Shown: positions 1 through 10,274, counted from the stretch's first letter. The stretch: 64,000 nt of DNA from Shewanella sp. VB17 (GCF_013248905.1 NZ_JABRVS010000001.1:2108001-2172000), one strand, 5' to 3'. The notes: a model not told the origin generated them from the sequence alone. Translations and numbers: made by a program.

Positions 1-2249
1 AGGCGATAAAACCTGATCCCAAGGCTAAAGATCTATGTTTAGGCAAAGGAGCTAGCCGTAGAGCAATAATGGATAAGGTCACTGAGGTGGGCGTTACTCT
101 AGGGGGAGCGATGGTTTTTGTTGCCCTGTTATTGATCTTTTTTTATCTTTTATATGTGGTTAAACCTATTTTTGATGGTGCTGAAGTTAGTCCTGTCATG
201 AATGTAGATGTGTTTAATGATGCTACACCAGCCTTGATGGTGGGCAGTGATGAACAAAATGAACTCATTTATCGCGTATCAGATACCGGGCAAGTGGATT
301 TTTACAGTGTCAAAACAGGTAAAGTAATTGAGCGAAATCGATTAAGTTTGCCTGCTGGCACTCAGGTTTCAAGTAGTTCAGTGTCAGCACCGAGTGAGCA
401 GAGGTTTGTACTTGGCCTTGATAATGGTCAGCTGTTGTTAGCAGAAATGAATTTTGGACTAACCTACCCAGACGATAAGCGTGTGATCACACCAGACATT
501 CGTTTTCCTGCGGGTAAAAGCGCATTAACTATTGATAAAAATGGTTCTGCACTCCATCACATCGTTTTCGGTTATAGCAGTGACATGATGAGTTTTGTTT
601 ATCAAGATGATGATAATGTTTGGCATTTGACTCGCCAAGAAGGCGAGGAGAACATGATGACCGAAGAGGTCGAATGGGTTTTGTCAACGGGGATAATTTC
701 GGAAGCCCCTTTAAATGTGCAGCAGCAATTGATGACGCCGGATCAACGTCAGCTTATTTTAAGAAGTGATGATAAGCTGTTTATTTACGATATTCGAGAT
801 GCTGAAAATACTCAGTTAATGCAAGTACTGGAACTTGAACTTGCTAAAACTCAAGTTAAAGAGGTGAATTTACTTGCTGGTGCAAGCTCGATACTGGTGA
901 GTTATGATTCTGGATCCGTTGTGCAATACTTTCAGGTTAATGGTGAGAAGGGACGTCAGTATCAAGAGATAAGGAGCTTTGATAAGCTTGAGTCGCTCGC
1001 CAGTGTTGGCAGTGAGTTTTATCGTAAAAGCTTTGTGACAATCAGTGACAAAGGTGAACTTTCTCTATTTTATACAACGAGTCAACGTAAGCTATTTTCT
1101 GGGCAATTTAACCTGAGCAATCCCAGTCAAATAGGTTTTAGCCCCCGTGCTAACGCACTGGTTGTCGAGGCTGGGCATAAGTTACATCTTTTCAGTGTAG
1201 AAAATCAACATCCCGAGGTTTCGTGGAGTGCGATGTGGAATAAAGTCTGGTATGAAGGGTATCCAGAGCCTAAGTATGTGTGGCAGTCCACCTCGGGGTC
1301 GGATGATTTCGAAGCAAAGTTAAGTTTAATGCCATTGGCGTTCGGTACGATGAAAGCGGCCCTCTATGCCATGTTGTTTGCAACGCCTTTGTCGGTTGCA
1401 GGTGCAATATACACCGCCTACTTCATGTCACCTAAGGTGCGATCGGTGGTTAAACCAACCATTGAGATTATGGAAGCGCTGCCCACCGTTATTTTAGGCT
1501 TCTTGGCCGGATTGTGGCTGGCTCCTCTGATTGAAGACAATCTGCCGGGGATCTTACTTCTGCTGATTTTACTGCCAGTTTCGATTCTGCTGAGTGCCTT
1601 TTTATGGCACAACCTACCAGATAGGTGGAAACATTGTTTACCTGACACTTACCAAGAGCTGATGCTCATTCCTATCATTGTTTTTGTCGGTTGGTTTTCT
1701 TTTTGGATGAGTCCTGCTATCGAAAGCTTCTTTTTCAATGGTGATTCACGCATGTTTATTACCAATGAACTTGGGATCACATTTGATCAACGCAATGCCC
1801 TTGTGGTTGGAATTGCCATGGGTTTTGCTGTTATACCCACCATTTTCTCTATCGCTGAAGATGCGGTGTTCTCTGTTCCACGTCACCTTTCGAATGGCAG
1901 TTTGGCATTAGGTGCAACCAACTGGCAAACCTTGATTCGAGTGGTGCTGTTAACCGCAAGTCCAGGTATTTTCTCTGCCGTGATGATGGGATTAGGGCGA
2001 GCTGTCGGTGAAACCATGATCGTGCTTATGGCAACAGGCAATACCGCTATTATGGAATGGAGTGTATTCGAAGGTATGAGAACCTTAGCAGCGAATATTG
2101 CCGTTGAAATGCCAGAATCTGCCATTGGTAGTTCACATTATCGCGTGCTTTTTCTAGCTGCATTTGTTCTGTTTATCTTTACTTTCTTCTTTAATACTAT
2201 CGCGGAGATCGTAAGACAGCGTCTTCGTGAACGTTACAGTTCGCTTTAA
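1..2249 (+). CDS. pstC: Phosphate ABC transporter permease PstC, enlarged form (5' end outside window)
   Basis: Inner-membrane permease subunit of the high-affinity phosphate importer PstSCAB. The frame is open from the first bases of the window, and the residues before the first ATG (position 69) include a charged stretch leading into the first membrane segment, so the true start probably lies upstream. After one membrane helix comes a roughly 380-residue predicted periplasmic part rich in beta-strand-like sequence. The permease core begins near residue 425, with the EAA-type loop SLALGATNWQTLIR near residue 615. About 730 residues is more than twice the size of E. coli PstC. It is followed by pstA, pstB and phoU on the same strand. 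Any Pho box would lie outside the window. Confidence 0.93.
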   Translation, partial: AIKPDPKAKDLCLGKGASRRAIMDKVTEVGVTLGGAMVFVALLLIFFYLLYVVKPIFDGAEVSPVMNVDVFNDATPALMVGSDEQNELIYRVSDTGQVDFYSVKTGKVIERNRLSLPAGTQVSSSSVSAPSEQRFVLGLDNGQLLLAEMNFGLTYPDDKRVITPDIRFPAGKSALTIDKNGSALHHIVFGYSSDMMSFVYQDDDNVWHLTRQEGEENMMTEEVEWVLSTGIISEAPLNVQQQLMTPDQRQLILRSDDKLFIYDIRDAENTQLMQVLELELAKTQVKEVNLLAGASSILVSYDSGSVVQYFQVNGEKGRQYQEIRSFDKLESLASVGSEFYRKSFVTISDKGELSLFYTTSQRKLFSGQFNLSNPSQIGFSPRANALVVEAGHKLHLFSVENQHPEVSWSAMWNKVWYEGYPEPKYVWQSTSGSDDFEAKLSLMPLAFGTMKAALYAMLFATPLSVAGAIYTAYFMSPKVRSVVKPTIEIMEALPTVILGFLAGLWLAPLIEDNLPGILLLLILLPVSILLSAFLWHNLPDRWKHCLPDTYQELMLIPIIVFVGWFSFWMSPAIESFFFNGDSRMFITNELGITFDQRNALVVGIAMGFAVIPTIFSIAEDAVFSVPRHLSNGSLALGATNWQTLIRVVLLTASPGIFSAVMMGLGRAVGETMIVLMATGNTAIMEWSVFEGMRTLAANIAVEMPESAIGSSHYRVLFLAAFVLFIFTFFFNTIAEIVRQRLRERYSSL

Positions 2250-2401
2250 GATAGCGATGAATATGGGTTTAGTATGTTTTTTTCAGCATTGAGCTTTCAA
2301 AGTATAGCGTTAAAGGATAGAAGTCATGGGCATGGATAAATGCGATTTATCTTGGGTATTGAGTATGCTTGAGTGTGCTAATACTTCAGGGAGTAGAAAA
2401 C

Positions 2402-4054
2402 ATGGGTAAATGGTTTAAATCCGGTTCTCCCTGGATTTGGATGACAGGTGGAGCTGTCAGTATTAGTTTGATTGCCGTTCTTGGTTTACTACTGATGATT
2501 GCTTGGCGAGGTTTGAGTTATTTTTGGCCAGCAGAGATATACCAATGGGTGTTAAATGACCAGCATAGCGAACAATACACGCTAATTGGCGAAATTTATG
2601 ATAGTGAGGAGGTGCCAACAGAACGTCTGCTTGCCGCGGGGCATAAATTTAAACTGCCGCAAGGTGAAACCGTTAAGCGCTATCTTATTAAAACGGGGAA
2701 TCGAGAGTTTGTTGATTTAGATTTTCGTTGGGTGTTAGCGACAGATATCATTTCTCGCACCAAACCTGACAATATTGCCGTTATAGAACGCAGTAAAAAC
2801 GGTGATTTTTATGGATATCCGCTTGCTGTTATTGAGCAAGGTGATCGTCTTGTGCTTAATGATTTTGAAACGTCGCTGCAATCCCATATTGACCGTGCAG
2901 TTGAATTAAATGATGAAGCCGTTAAGTTACAAAAAAGTGAGATTAATTCAATTAATTATGCGCTTGAAAAATTACGACTGAAAGAGCGTAGGGACGAATT
3001 GGATAATACGTTGACCGATGCTCGAAAACATGAATTAGCGTCCCAGAGAAGCAAGCTGGAGAGCGATTATCAAGTGTTAGAAAAACGGTTTTTCTTCTTA
3101 AGATCTCAAGCGGGTCGAGATACGGTTATTGTTAAAGATATGCGTGGCATTGAAGTGGCGTTAAAATTGGATTCTATTCTTGACGTTACTTATTCTAATC
3201 GCATGGGACTGATGAATAAATTGGCGCATTGGTTCGTCGCAATAGGCCGTTTTGTGAGTGATGATCCACGTGAAGCCAATACAGAAGGTGGTGTGTTCCC
3301 TGCTATTTTTGGTACTGTCTTTATGGTGATGTTGATGGCAGTGATTGTGACCCCATTTGGGGTTGTTGCGGCTGTTTATCTTCATGAATATGCAAAAAAG
3401 GGAATTGTCACTAAGATGATCCGTATTGCGGTGATCAACTTAGCGGGTGTCCCTTCCATCGTTTACGGTGTGTTTGGGCTAGGTTTCTTCGTCTATATGT
3501 TTGGTGGCACGATTGATCAGCTCTTTTACCCTGAAGCGCTCCCTGCACCGACATTTGGCTCACCAGGCGTGATTTGGTCTGCATTAACGTTAGCAATATT
3601 AACCTTACCTGTGGTGATCGTATCAACGGAAGAAGGGCTGAGTCGTATCCCAAGTGCCGTCCGTCAAGGTAGCTTGGCTTTAGGTGCAACGAAGGCGGAG
3701 ACCTTATGGCGTATTGTTATTCCGATGGCAAGCCCTGCTATTATGACTGGACTCATTCTTGCGGTAGCTCGTGCAGCAGGTGAAGTCGCTCCCTTAATGC
3801 TTGTCGGTGTGGTGAAGTTAGCCCCGACTCTGCCTATAGACATGAATTTTCCCTTTGTGCATTTAGAACGTAAATTTATGCACTTAGGGTTCCATATTTA
3901 TGATGTTGGCTTTCAGAGCCCCAATGTTGAGGCGGCAAGGCCCTTAGTTTACGCCACTTCTTTTTTACTGGTTTCAGTTATCGTGTCATTAAACCTGACA
4001 GCCATTGGCGTACGAAATTACCTACGTGAAAAATACCGTTCTTTAGAACATTAA
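2402..4054 (+). CDS. pstA: Phosphate ABC transporter permease PstA, enlarged form
   Basis: Second permease of the Pst phosphate importer, partner of PstC and PstB. The ATG at 2402 is chosen because an AGGGAG-like ribosome binding site lies just upstream; a TTG at 2369 would extend it by 11 residues with no better signal. One N-terminal helix is followed by a roughly 250-residue insert before the permease domain. The insert contains a charged, probably coiled-coil segment (near residues 170-230) rich in Lys, Glu and Arg. The permease domain starts near residue 300 and carries the EAA loop (SLALGATKAETLWRIVIP). At 550 residues it is nearly double the E. coli protein; the insert parallels the enlarged PstC. 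Confidence 0.93.
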   Translation: MGKWFKSGSPWIWMTGGAVSISLIAVLGLLLMIAWRGLSYFWPAEIYQWVLNDQHSEQYTLIGEIYDSEEVPTERLLAAGHKFKLPQGETVKRYLIKTGNREFVDLDFRWVLATDIISRTKPDNIAVIERSKNGDFYGYPLAVIEQGDRLVLNDFETSLQSHIDRAVELNDEAVKLQKSEINSINYALEKLRLKERRDELDNTLTDARKHELASQRSKLESDYQVLEKRFFFLRSQAGRDTVIVKDMRGIEVALKLDSILDVTYSNRMGLMNKLAHWFVAIGRFVSDDPREANTEGGVFPAIFGTVFMVMLMAVIVTPFGVVAAVYLHEYAKKGIVTKMIRIAVINLAGVPSIVYGVFGLGFFVYMFGGTIDQLFYPEALPAPTFGSPGVIWSALTLAILTLPVVIVSTEEGLSRIPSAVRQGSLALGATKAETLWRIVIPMASPAIMTGLILAVARAAGEVAPLMLVGVVKLAPTLPIDMNFPFVHLERKFMHLGFHIYDVGFQSPNVEAARPLVYATSFLLVSVIVSLNLTAIGVRNYLREKYRSLEH

Positions 4055-4132
4055 ACGGACAGTTATCGTGTGTTTGTTTACCTCAAATGGTCAGTATCAA
4101 GTGAGCCAATTTGACGAAGTATAGGATATGAA

Positions 4133-4951
4133 ATGATTTCGATAGATAAATCTGCCATGAGAACGAAACAATTAGATATCAATAATTTAAGCCAAGAAGA
4201 AGTCGCACTGGAGATCCGTCATTTGGATCTTAAATACGGTGATAAACAGGCTCTCTTTGATGTCTCAATGAAGATACCTAAAAAACAGATCACCGCTTTC
4301 ATTGGACCAAGTGGTTGTGGTAAATCAACCTTGCTTAGGTGCATTAACCGTATGAACGATCTGGTTGATAATTGTAAGATAAGTGGTGAAATTTTATTAA
4401 ATGGTCAAAATATTTATGACAAAAAGGTGGATGTTGCAGCACTGAGACGCAATGTCGGTATGGTATTTCAACGCCCTAATCCATTTCCAAAGTCTATCTA
4501 TGAGAATGTGGTTTACGGTTTGCGCTTGCAAGGTGTGAATAATCGACGAGCGTTGGATGAAGCGGCTGAGTCTTCGTTGCGTGGTGCGGCTATCTGGGAT
4601 GAAGTAAAAGACAGGTTGCATGATAATGCTTTTGGTCTTTCAGGCGGCCAGCAGCAGCGTTTAGTAATAGCCAGAGCAATTGCGATTGAACCTGAGGTGT
4701 TACTACTTGATGAGCCGACCTCTGCGCTTGATCCTATTTCAACCTTAACGATTGAAGAACTCATCACCGAGTTGAAAGCTAAATATACTGTGGTTATCGT
4801 GACTCATAACATGCAACAGGCTGCTAGAGTCTCAGATCAAACCGCGTTTATGTACATGGGTGAGTTGGTCGAGTATGCCGATACCAATACTATTTTTACG
4901 ACCCCGAAAAAACGTCAGACAGAAGATTACATCACCGGACGTTACGGTTAA
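4133..4951 (+). CDS. pstB: Phosphate import ATP-binding protein PstB
   Basis: Cytoplasmic ATPase that drives phosphate import through PstC/PstA. The Walker A motif GPSGCGKST lies at about residues 58-66, the ABC signature LSGGQQQR near 169-176, Walker B LLLDEP near 190-195 and the switch histidine in VTHNMQQ near 223. The C-terminal TGRYG is typical of PstB. The 272-residue length includes a short N-terminal extension before the nucleotide-binding fold, as in several gammaproteobacterial PstB proteins. It lies 78 bases after pstA and 38 before phoU, which fits one operon. Confidence 0.97.
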   Translation: MISIDKSAMRTKQLDINNLSQEEVALEIRHLDLKYGDKQALFDVSMKIPKKQITAFIGPSGCGKSTLLRCINRMNDLVDNCKISGEILLNGQNIYDKKVDVAALRRNVGMVFQRPNPFPKSIYENVVYGLRLQGVNNRRALDEAAESSLRGAAIWDEVKDRLHDNAFGLSGGQQQRLVIARAIAIEPEVLLLDEPTSALDPISTLTIEELITELKAKYTVVIVTHNMQQAARVSDQTAFMYMGELVEYADTNTIFTTPKKRQTEDYITGRYG

Positions 4952-4989
4952 GTATCATTTTTGCTAAAAATTAGAAAAGGTTAATCGCA

Positions 4990-5700
4990 ATGGAAAATAT
5001 GAACTTACATAAACATATTTCAGGCCAGTTTAATGCAGAACTCGATGATATTCGTAATCGCGTACTTGCGATGGGGGGACTGGTTGAGCGTCAACTTGAA
5101 CAATCTCTTGATGCTTTAAGTGGATTAGATATAGAGCTGGCACAGAAGGTGATAGAGGGGGATCATGTCGTTAATGGTATGGAGGTGACTATCGATGAAG
5201 AGTGTACTCGCATTATCGCTAAACGCCAGCCTACGGCCAGTGATTTGCGTTTGGTACTTGCCATATCTAAAACGATTACGGATCTGGAAAGAATTGGTGA
5301 TGCTTGTGTGAGGATCGCTAAATCTGCCATGGATAAGCGTTCTAAAAATCAACAGCCGTTGTTAGTTAGTATCGACAATATGGGCCGCCATGCGACACGT
5401 CTGTTGCATGCAACCCTCGATGCATTAGCGCGTATGGATGCGGAGGTCGCGCTAGAACTGCATAAAGAGGATGTCAAAATAGATCAAGAATACGAAGGGA
5501 TCATTCGTCAGTTGATGACTTATATGATGGCAGATCCTCGCTCTATTCCTGAAGTATTGGATGTGCTTTGGGCTGCACGTGCAGTGGAGCGTGTTGGGGA
5601 TCGTTGTCAAAATATCTGTGAATACATTATTTATTACGTAAAAGGTAAAGATGTTCGCCATATATCTTATGAAGAGATGGAGAAAAACCTTAATTTGTAA
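4990..5700 (+). CDS. phoU: Phosphate-specific transport accessory protein PhoU
   Basis: Negative regulator that couples Pst transporter activity to the PhoR/PhoB two-component system and limits phosphate uptake. The 236-residue protein has the two tandem three-helix PhoU repeats; the acidic metal-binding helices appear as DLERIGDACVRIA in the first repeat and AVERVGDRCQNICEYI in the second. A GAAAAGG ribosome binding site precedes the ATG. It is the last gene of the pst operon here. No phoB/phoR lies downstream. Confidence 0.96.
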   Translation: MENMNLHKHISGQFNAELDDIRNRVLAMGGLVERQLEQSLDALSGLDIELAQKVIEGDHVVNGMEVTIDEECTRIIAKRQPTASDLRLVLAISKTITDLERIGDACVRIAKSAMDKRSKNQQPLLVSIDNMGRHATRLLHATLDALARMDAEVALELHKEDVKIDQEYEGIIRQLMTYMMADPRSIPEVLDVLWAARAVERVGDRCQNICEYIIYYVKGKDVRHISYEEMEKNLNL

Positions 5701-6196
5701 TGAAGTATAACTTTCTATCTAATCAATACTTTACCGATGTTAAATCTATCTTTTGCTGATTTTTCATTCAAGTTAGGGAGTAGAATTAAGATCAAATACC
5801 TGTATAGTGTGTCTATCTTTGTGTATAGATAGATTGTATTCAATAGCGTCATGCCAAGTATTTTTAGGCTTGGTAATTTGGCCGTTATTTAATGGAATTT
5901 GTTGTTTTTGCTTTTTTAATTAACGTATTAGCGTAAGTGTTAGTCTTAAAGAACAAGCAATAACCTTAGTGTAAAATCTGAGTATATAGCCTTATACAGG
6001 TGTTCACAAATTATCATGTCCGGCGCAGATATAAGTATAAAAATATATTAATACAGATACTTATATGATGACTCACCGTCCAATGCAGACCGGATTATCT
6101 TGTAGTTGAGTGAGTCATACTCAAACGAAGGTCATGGGTGTTTAGCACCTAAACCTTGTTTGGTATATCAGCTATTGGTTAATTTACGAGAGTTGT
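5701..6196. other. Gap between phoU and the BCCT gene
   Basis: About 500 AT-rich bases with no credible coding region. A 6-bp inverted repeat (CTATCT/AGATAG, about 5813-5832) and a 5-bp one (CCAAG/CTTGG, about 5853-5872) are visible, but neither has a T-tract, so no terminator is called. The gap presumably holds the promoter of the transporter gene; I could not pick one -35/-10 pair with confidence. Confidence 0.4.
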
Positions 6197-8176
6197 ATGT
6201 CGATAAAATCAAGTATAAACCCCCCTGTTTTTTTCCCTTCTGTTTCATTAATTGTGTTAATGGTCATTGTCGGTGCCATATGGCCTACACAGACACAAGA
6301 CATCTTTCAATCTGCTCAATCCTGGTTTGAGCTCAAAGCGGGGTGGCTATACATTTTAGGTGTAGCAATCTTTTTGATATTTATTGTATTTATTATGATG
6401 AGCCGTTTTGGGGACATTAAATTAGGGCCTGATCATGCTGAACCAGACTACAGCTATAAAAGCTGGATAGCCATGTTATTTTCAGCGGGAATGGGCATTG
6501 GTTTGATGTTTTTCGGTGTGGCTGAGCCTGTAATGCATTATCTCGCGCCGCCAGATGCGACACCAGAGTCTATTCAAGCGGCTAAAGATGCCATGAAGAT
6601 AACCTTCTTTCATTGGGGGATCCATGCTTGGGCTATCTATGCGGTGGTGGCTTTAAGTTTGGCCTATTTTTCGTATCGTCATAAGCTGCCACTTCTTCCT
6701 CGGAGTTCACTTTACCCGTTAATCGGTGAGCGTATATATGGCCCTATTGGCCATACGGTTGATACTTTTGCTGTATTAGGCACCATGTTTGGTGTTGCGA
6801 CCTCTTTAGGTTTTGGCGTATTGCAGGTCAATTCTGGTCTTAATTACTTGCTTGAAGTGCCGGTTAATGCTTATGTTCAGGTTGGACTGATCATTGTTAT
6901 CTCGCTCATTGCCACCTTATCCGTTTTTTCTGGTTTGGATAAAGGGGTCAAAAAATTGAGTGAACTTAATTTAGGCTTAGCGATTTTATTGCTGCTTTGC
7001 GTGTTATTTTTTGGTCCGACAGTCGAGCTGTTACAAGCATTCGTGCAAAATACAGGTGGGTATTTAAGTGATATTGTTGGTAAAACATTTAACTTATATG
7101 CCTATGAGCAGAAAAATGATTGGATTGGTGGATGGACGTTACTTTATTGGGGGTGGTGGATCTCATGGTCTCCTTTTGTCGGAACCTTTATTGCTAGAGT
7201 GTCACGTGGCCGAACAATCAGAGAGTTTCTTATTGGTGTGCTATTTGTACCTACTGCATTTACCTTTTTGTGGATGACAGTATTTGGTAACACAGCGATA
7301 GATGCGATAATGAATCATGGTGCAACCTATTTGTCTGATGCGGTATCATCGGATGTGTCAGTTGCCCTATTTGTCTTCTTTGAGCATATGCCTTTTTCAA
7401 CAGTGCTGTCGACTATTGCGTTGTGTTTAGTGATCACTTTCTTTGTTACATCATCTGATTCAGGTTCTTTGGTGATAGATAACCTAACATCAGGCGGGGA
7501 TCAAAATGCGCCGGTATGGCAACGTGTTTTCTGGGCATTACTTCAAGGTGTTGTCGCCTCAGTACTGCTTCTTGCTGGTGGGCTACAAGCACTACAAACC
7601 GTTGCTATTGCAAGCGCACTGCCATTTCTGTTAGTGATGCTCTTAATGTGTTTAGGTTTATATAGGGCATTAAAAGATGACTGGCTTAAGATAAATAGCG
7701 TGCAGCTGCATAATACCAGTGTGCAGTTCACCAAAACAGATGTACATTGGGAGGACCATATTGATGTGCTTGTTTCACATCCTAGTCAAAAAAATGCGCA
7801 AGACTTTATTGATAAGGTAGCCACGCCAGCTTTGACTAAATTGTGTAGCAGCTTTATTAGTAAAGGGATCCCTGCAGAGTTAATGCATTTTGAAAACCGT
7901 ATTCGTTTCGTGATAGCTAACGAAGAGTATGATGACTTTGCTTATGGTTTACGTGTACGTGCCTTTACCATTACCAATCCGATTGAGAGTGAACTTGACG
8001 ATGGTGACACTGAATATTATCGTGTTGAGGTATTTCTTGAGCATGGTGGGCAACATTATGATGTGATGGGGTTCAATCAAGACCAGATCTTGGCAGATGT
8101 CGTGACTCAGTATGAAAAATATTTGCATTACTTGCACCTATCCAACTCAGAATATTTAGGTGAAGAGGGAAGTTAA
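6197..8176 (+). CDS. BCCT-family transporter (betaine/choline/carnitine type)
   Basis: Secondary transporter of the betaine-choline-carnitine family, importing quaternary-amine osmolytes driven by Na+ or H+. The 12-helix core is clear: GMGIGLMFFGVAEPVMHY in helix 3 and the aromatic substrate segment YWGWWISWSPFVGTFIARVS followed by RGRTIREF. A cytosolic C-terminal tail of about 150 residues (after residue 505) resembles the long tail of BetT-type proteins, which senses osmotic stress in E. coli BetT. Total length is 659 residues, BetT-like. Substrate cannot be assigned from sequence alone; no bet genes are adjacent. It is monocistronic, ending in a strong terminator. Confidence 0.9.
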   Translation: MSIKSSINPPVFFPSVSLIVLMVIVGAIWPTQTQDIFQSAQSWFELKAGWLYILGVAIFLIFIVFIMMSRFGDIKLGPDHAEPDYSYKSWIAMLFSAGMGIGLMFFGVAEPVMHYLAPPDATPESIQAAKDAMKITFFHWGIHAWAIYAVVALSLAYFSYRHKLPLLPRSSLYPLIGERIYGPIGHTVDTFAVLGTMFGVATSLGFGVLQVNSGLNYLLEVPVNAYVQVGLIIVISLIATLSVFSGLDKGVKKLSELNLGLAILLLLCVLFFGPTVELLQAFVQNTGGYLSDIVGKTFNLYAYEQKNDWIGGWTLLYWGWWISWSPFVGTFIARVSRGRTIREFLIGVLFVPTAFTFLWMTVFGNTAIDAIMNHGATYLSDAVSSDVSVALFVFFEHMPFSTVLSTIALCLVITFFVTSSDSGSLVIDNLTSGGDQNAPVWQRVFWALLQGVVASVLLLAGGLQALQTVAIASALPFLLVMLLMCLGLYRALKDDWLKINSVQLHNTSVQFTKTDVHWEDHIDVLVSHPSQKNAQDFIDKVATPALTKLCSSFISKGIPAELMHFENRIRFVIANEEYDDFAYGLRVRAFTITNPIESELDDGDTEYYRVEVFLEHGGQHYDVMGFNQDQILADVVTQYEKYLHYLHLSNSEYLGEEGS

Positions 8177-8211
8177 TACCGTCTCTGTCGTATTAATATC
8201 AGATATATGAG

Positions 8212-8242
8212 AGGTCCTAAATCATTTTTAGGACCTTTTTTT
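8212..8242 (+). terminator. Rho-independent terminator of the BCCT gene
   Basis: Perfect 10-bp stem (8212-8221 with 8227-8236), 5-base loop and a run of T through 8242. It lies 35 bases after the transporter stop codon. The group II intron begins at the next base, a position typical for class IIC introns. Confidence 0.92.
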
Positions 8243-9274
8243 GTTTGCCCAGCGAAGCTGGCAAACCCAGCAGGTTGAAAGAAACCTGTATCACCCTGAC
8301 TAAGGGGAAGATAATCCGAATGGCAAGGGCGTTGCTGGCTAACGGCAGGGTCTGAAGGAAGCCATAGGAAGTGAGGTGTACACAACTAACCGTAACCTGT
8401 TTCGGCACTATTGGTGGGTGAGCGTGCAAAATAGCGCGAAGCCCAATACTTAGTCAGACTAATAGTGTGTTTGAGGGTGGAATACCTTATAGGGAGCCAG
8501 TGCAGTAACTGGGGAAGCCTGGCATCAGTTCCAGTGATAAGGGCTGGAGGCATTATCCCAAGAGGTGACTCAAGGGAAATGTTGGTGTGAGGTGGCAGAT
8601 GAATCCGTAGTAGTGAGTAAGGCTCGGCCTGTGAAGCCCAGTAATGGTGTGGAGGATAAAACCAAGCTGACCATCAGCATCAAGTCTGGTGGAGTATTAA
8701 GTTGCCAAAAGCGCTTAATATTGCGAAGGGAGGAAGCGTGCTTTAAGTCTGTAATGAGCAGATGTTTTTTTTTCAGAGGTACACAAGTCGATTCGCTATC
8801 GAAGTCTTTTTGAACTGGTCACCTTAGGAGTAAGGCTCTGGCTTAAGAAACTGTACAAGGGAGTAGTTTTGTCACTGTTTAGTAGATTGCCATTGCGCTA
8901 GAACGCTAAGCAACAAAGTGAAATAGACCGACTTTGAGGAAGTCATATCCGTCCCCATACAGCACACATATCAGTGAGGAATATGCGAGTTTATCACAGT
9001 TTATACGGGCAACTTCTGAGTAAAGAGAAGCTGTATAAAGGATTTAGAAGAGTGTGGAAAGCCAAAGGCGCGGCCGGCATAGACAGGCAGAGCCTAAGCG
9101 ACTTCGCCTCAAATCTGAGTGATAACCTCGATCAACTTCTTCATGAACTCAGCACTAAGCAATATCAAGCTCAGCCAGTCAGGCGGGTTGAGATCCCCAA
9201 AGAGGATGGCGGCGTGAGATTGCTTGGTATTCCAACTATTAGGGATAGAGTCGTTCAACAAACCCTAAACGATC

Positions 9275-9280
9275 TACTTA
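9275..9280 (+). repeat. Target site duplication, left copy
   Basis: TACTTA directly before the left IS end; an identical copy lies at 10269-10274 after the right end. Confidence 0.88.
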
Positions 9281-10268
9281 ACCTCAGATCGGTTTAACGG
9301 AACACTGAAATCGTATTGAATTCAGCTGATGTAATATTGAGTTGTGGCTTATTCTCTTTGAGTTGATAGGCCACTAAACCACCTATCACATTAAGCATGA
9401 AACCATGTACACTGCGGTGTCGTGTATGTTCTATTTGTGAGATGTTTTTTAACTGATCATTGATTGTTTCGATAATAAATCGTCTAGAAAGCATGGCTCT
9501 ATCCCATAGCGATAAAGCTTTTTCTTTCATATCCTTACGCACGTTATTAATGATAGTCACTCCACTCTCTAATAGGTCGCTTGCTAACGCTTTTCCAATA
9601 TATCCTTTATCCGCATAAAGTTTATCCATTGATTCAACGACCATCTCTTTTACTGGTTTCGTGTCATGCACATTCGCTGGTGTTATTTTGGCTGCAACGA
9701 TACCACCTTGATGGTTCACAATAAGATGAAGTTTAAAACCATAGAACCAGCCCATCGTACCTTTTCCTCGGCTAGCGAGAGCTGATAAGGTTTTATGTCT
9801 TGGAATTCGTAAATTATGACAGACTTTAATGCTCGTTGAATCAACGAACTCGATGCCTGTAGGTTCGCTTTTTAAAGAAGAAAAATAACTGCACATTGGG
9901 ATAACGGCACTAGGCATGACCTCGAGAAATCGAGTGTAACTGAGTAAGTTTGGAAAGTCAGATTTGTAGAAACGAGCCAAATATCCAGTATAAAAGTTCT
10001 TGAAATCACGATGATTAGAGATATGGAAGAGTATGATAATAGTCATAATTTCACTCATAGCCATTCTGCCAGAGCGCTTACGCTTGCGAGTACCATCGGT
10101 TAGACATTGTTGTTCCCATTGAGGAATAAACACAGTACAAAAATCATCGACATCACAAAATATATCCACTAAATTATTCATATGCCCTCTGCGTGATTGA
10201 TTAATCTTGGTCGAGAGCTCTGATCACAAAGAGGGTTGTTAGTTCAATTTTTTATCCCGAGTTCAGGT
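9281..10268 (-). mobile_element. IS982-family insertion sequence (988 bp)
   Basis: Bounded by imperfect inverted ends starting ACCT (left ACCTCAGATCGG; right, read inward, ACCTGAACTCGG) and flanked by perfect TACTTA duplications. It carries one transposase gene on the minus strand filling nearly all of it. Size and single-ORF layout fit the IS982 family. It lies inside the intron's reverse transcriptase gene. Confidence 0.9.
9294..10181 (-). CDS. IS982-family transposase (DDE)
   Basis: A 295-residue DDE transposase. The N-terminal part holds the helix-rich segment with KRKRSGRMAMSEIMTI; the catalytic core includes FVDSTSIKVCHNLR (first Asp), GWFYGFKLHLIVN, then LYADKGYIGKAL (second Asp) and the final Glu in RRFIIETINDQLKN. 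These are hallmarks of the IS982 family within the IS4-like DDE superfamily. The frame is intact, so the element may still be mobile. The 3' end lies only 13 bases inside the IS end. Confidence 0.93.
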   Translation of the reverse strand: MNNLVDIFCDVDDFCTVFIPQWEQQCLTDGTRKRKRSGRMAMSEIMTIIILFHISNHRDFKNFYTGYLARFYKSDFPNLLSYTRFLEVMPSAVIPMCSYFSSLKSEPTGIEFVDSTSIKVCHNLRIPRHKTLSALASRGKGTMGWFYGFKLHLIVNHQGGIVAAKITPANVHDTKPVKEMVVESMDKLYADKGYIGKALASDLLESGVTIINNVRKDMKEKALSLWDRAMLSRRFIIETINDQLKNISQIEHTRHRSVHGFMLNVIGGLVAYQLKENKPQLNITSAEFNTISVFR

Positions 10269-10274
10269 TACTTA
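10269..10274 (+). repeat. Target site duplication, right copy
   Basis: TACTTA directly after the right IS end, identical to 9275-9280. Confidence 0.88.

Noticed and set aside
5813..5872. Two short inverted repeats after phoU as a terminator
   Set aside because: Short stems and no T-tract.
6106..6330. 74-codon frame overlapping the BCCT start
   Set aside because: Out of frame with the clear transporter gene and without a ribosome site.
8565..8813. 82-codon open frame before the intron maturase
   Set aside because: Lies in the structured RNA part of the group II intron; no family resemblance.
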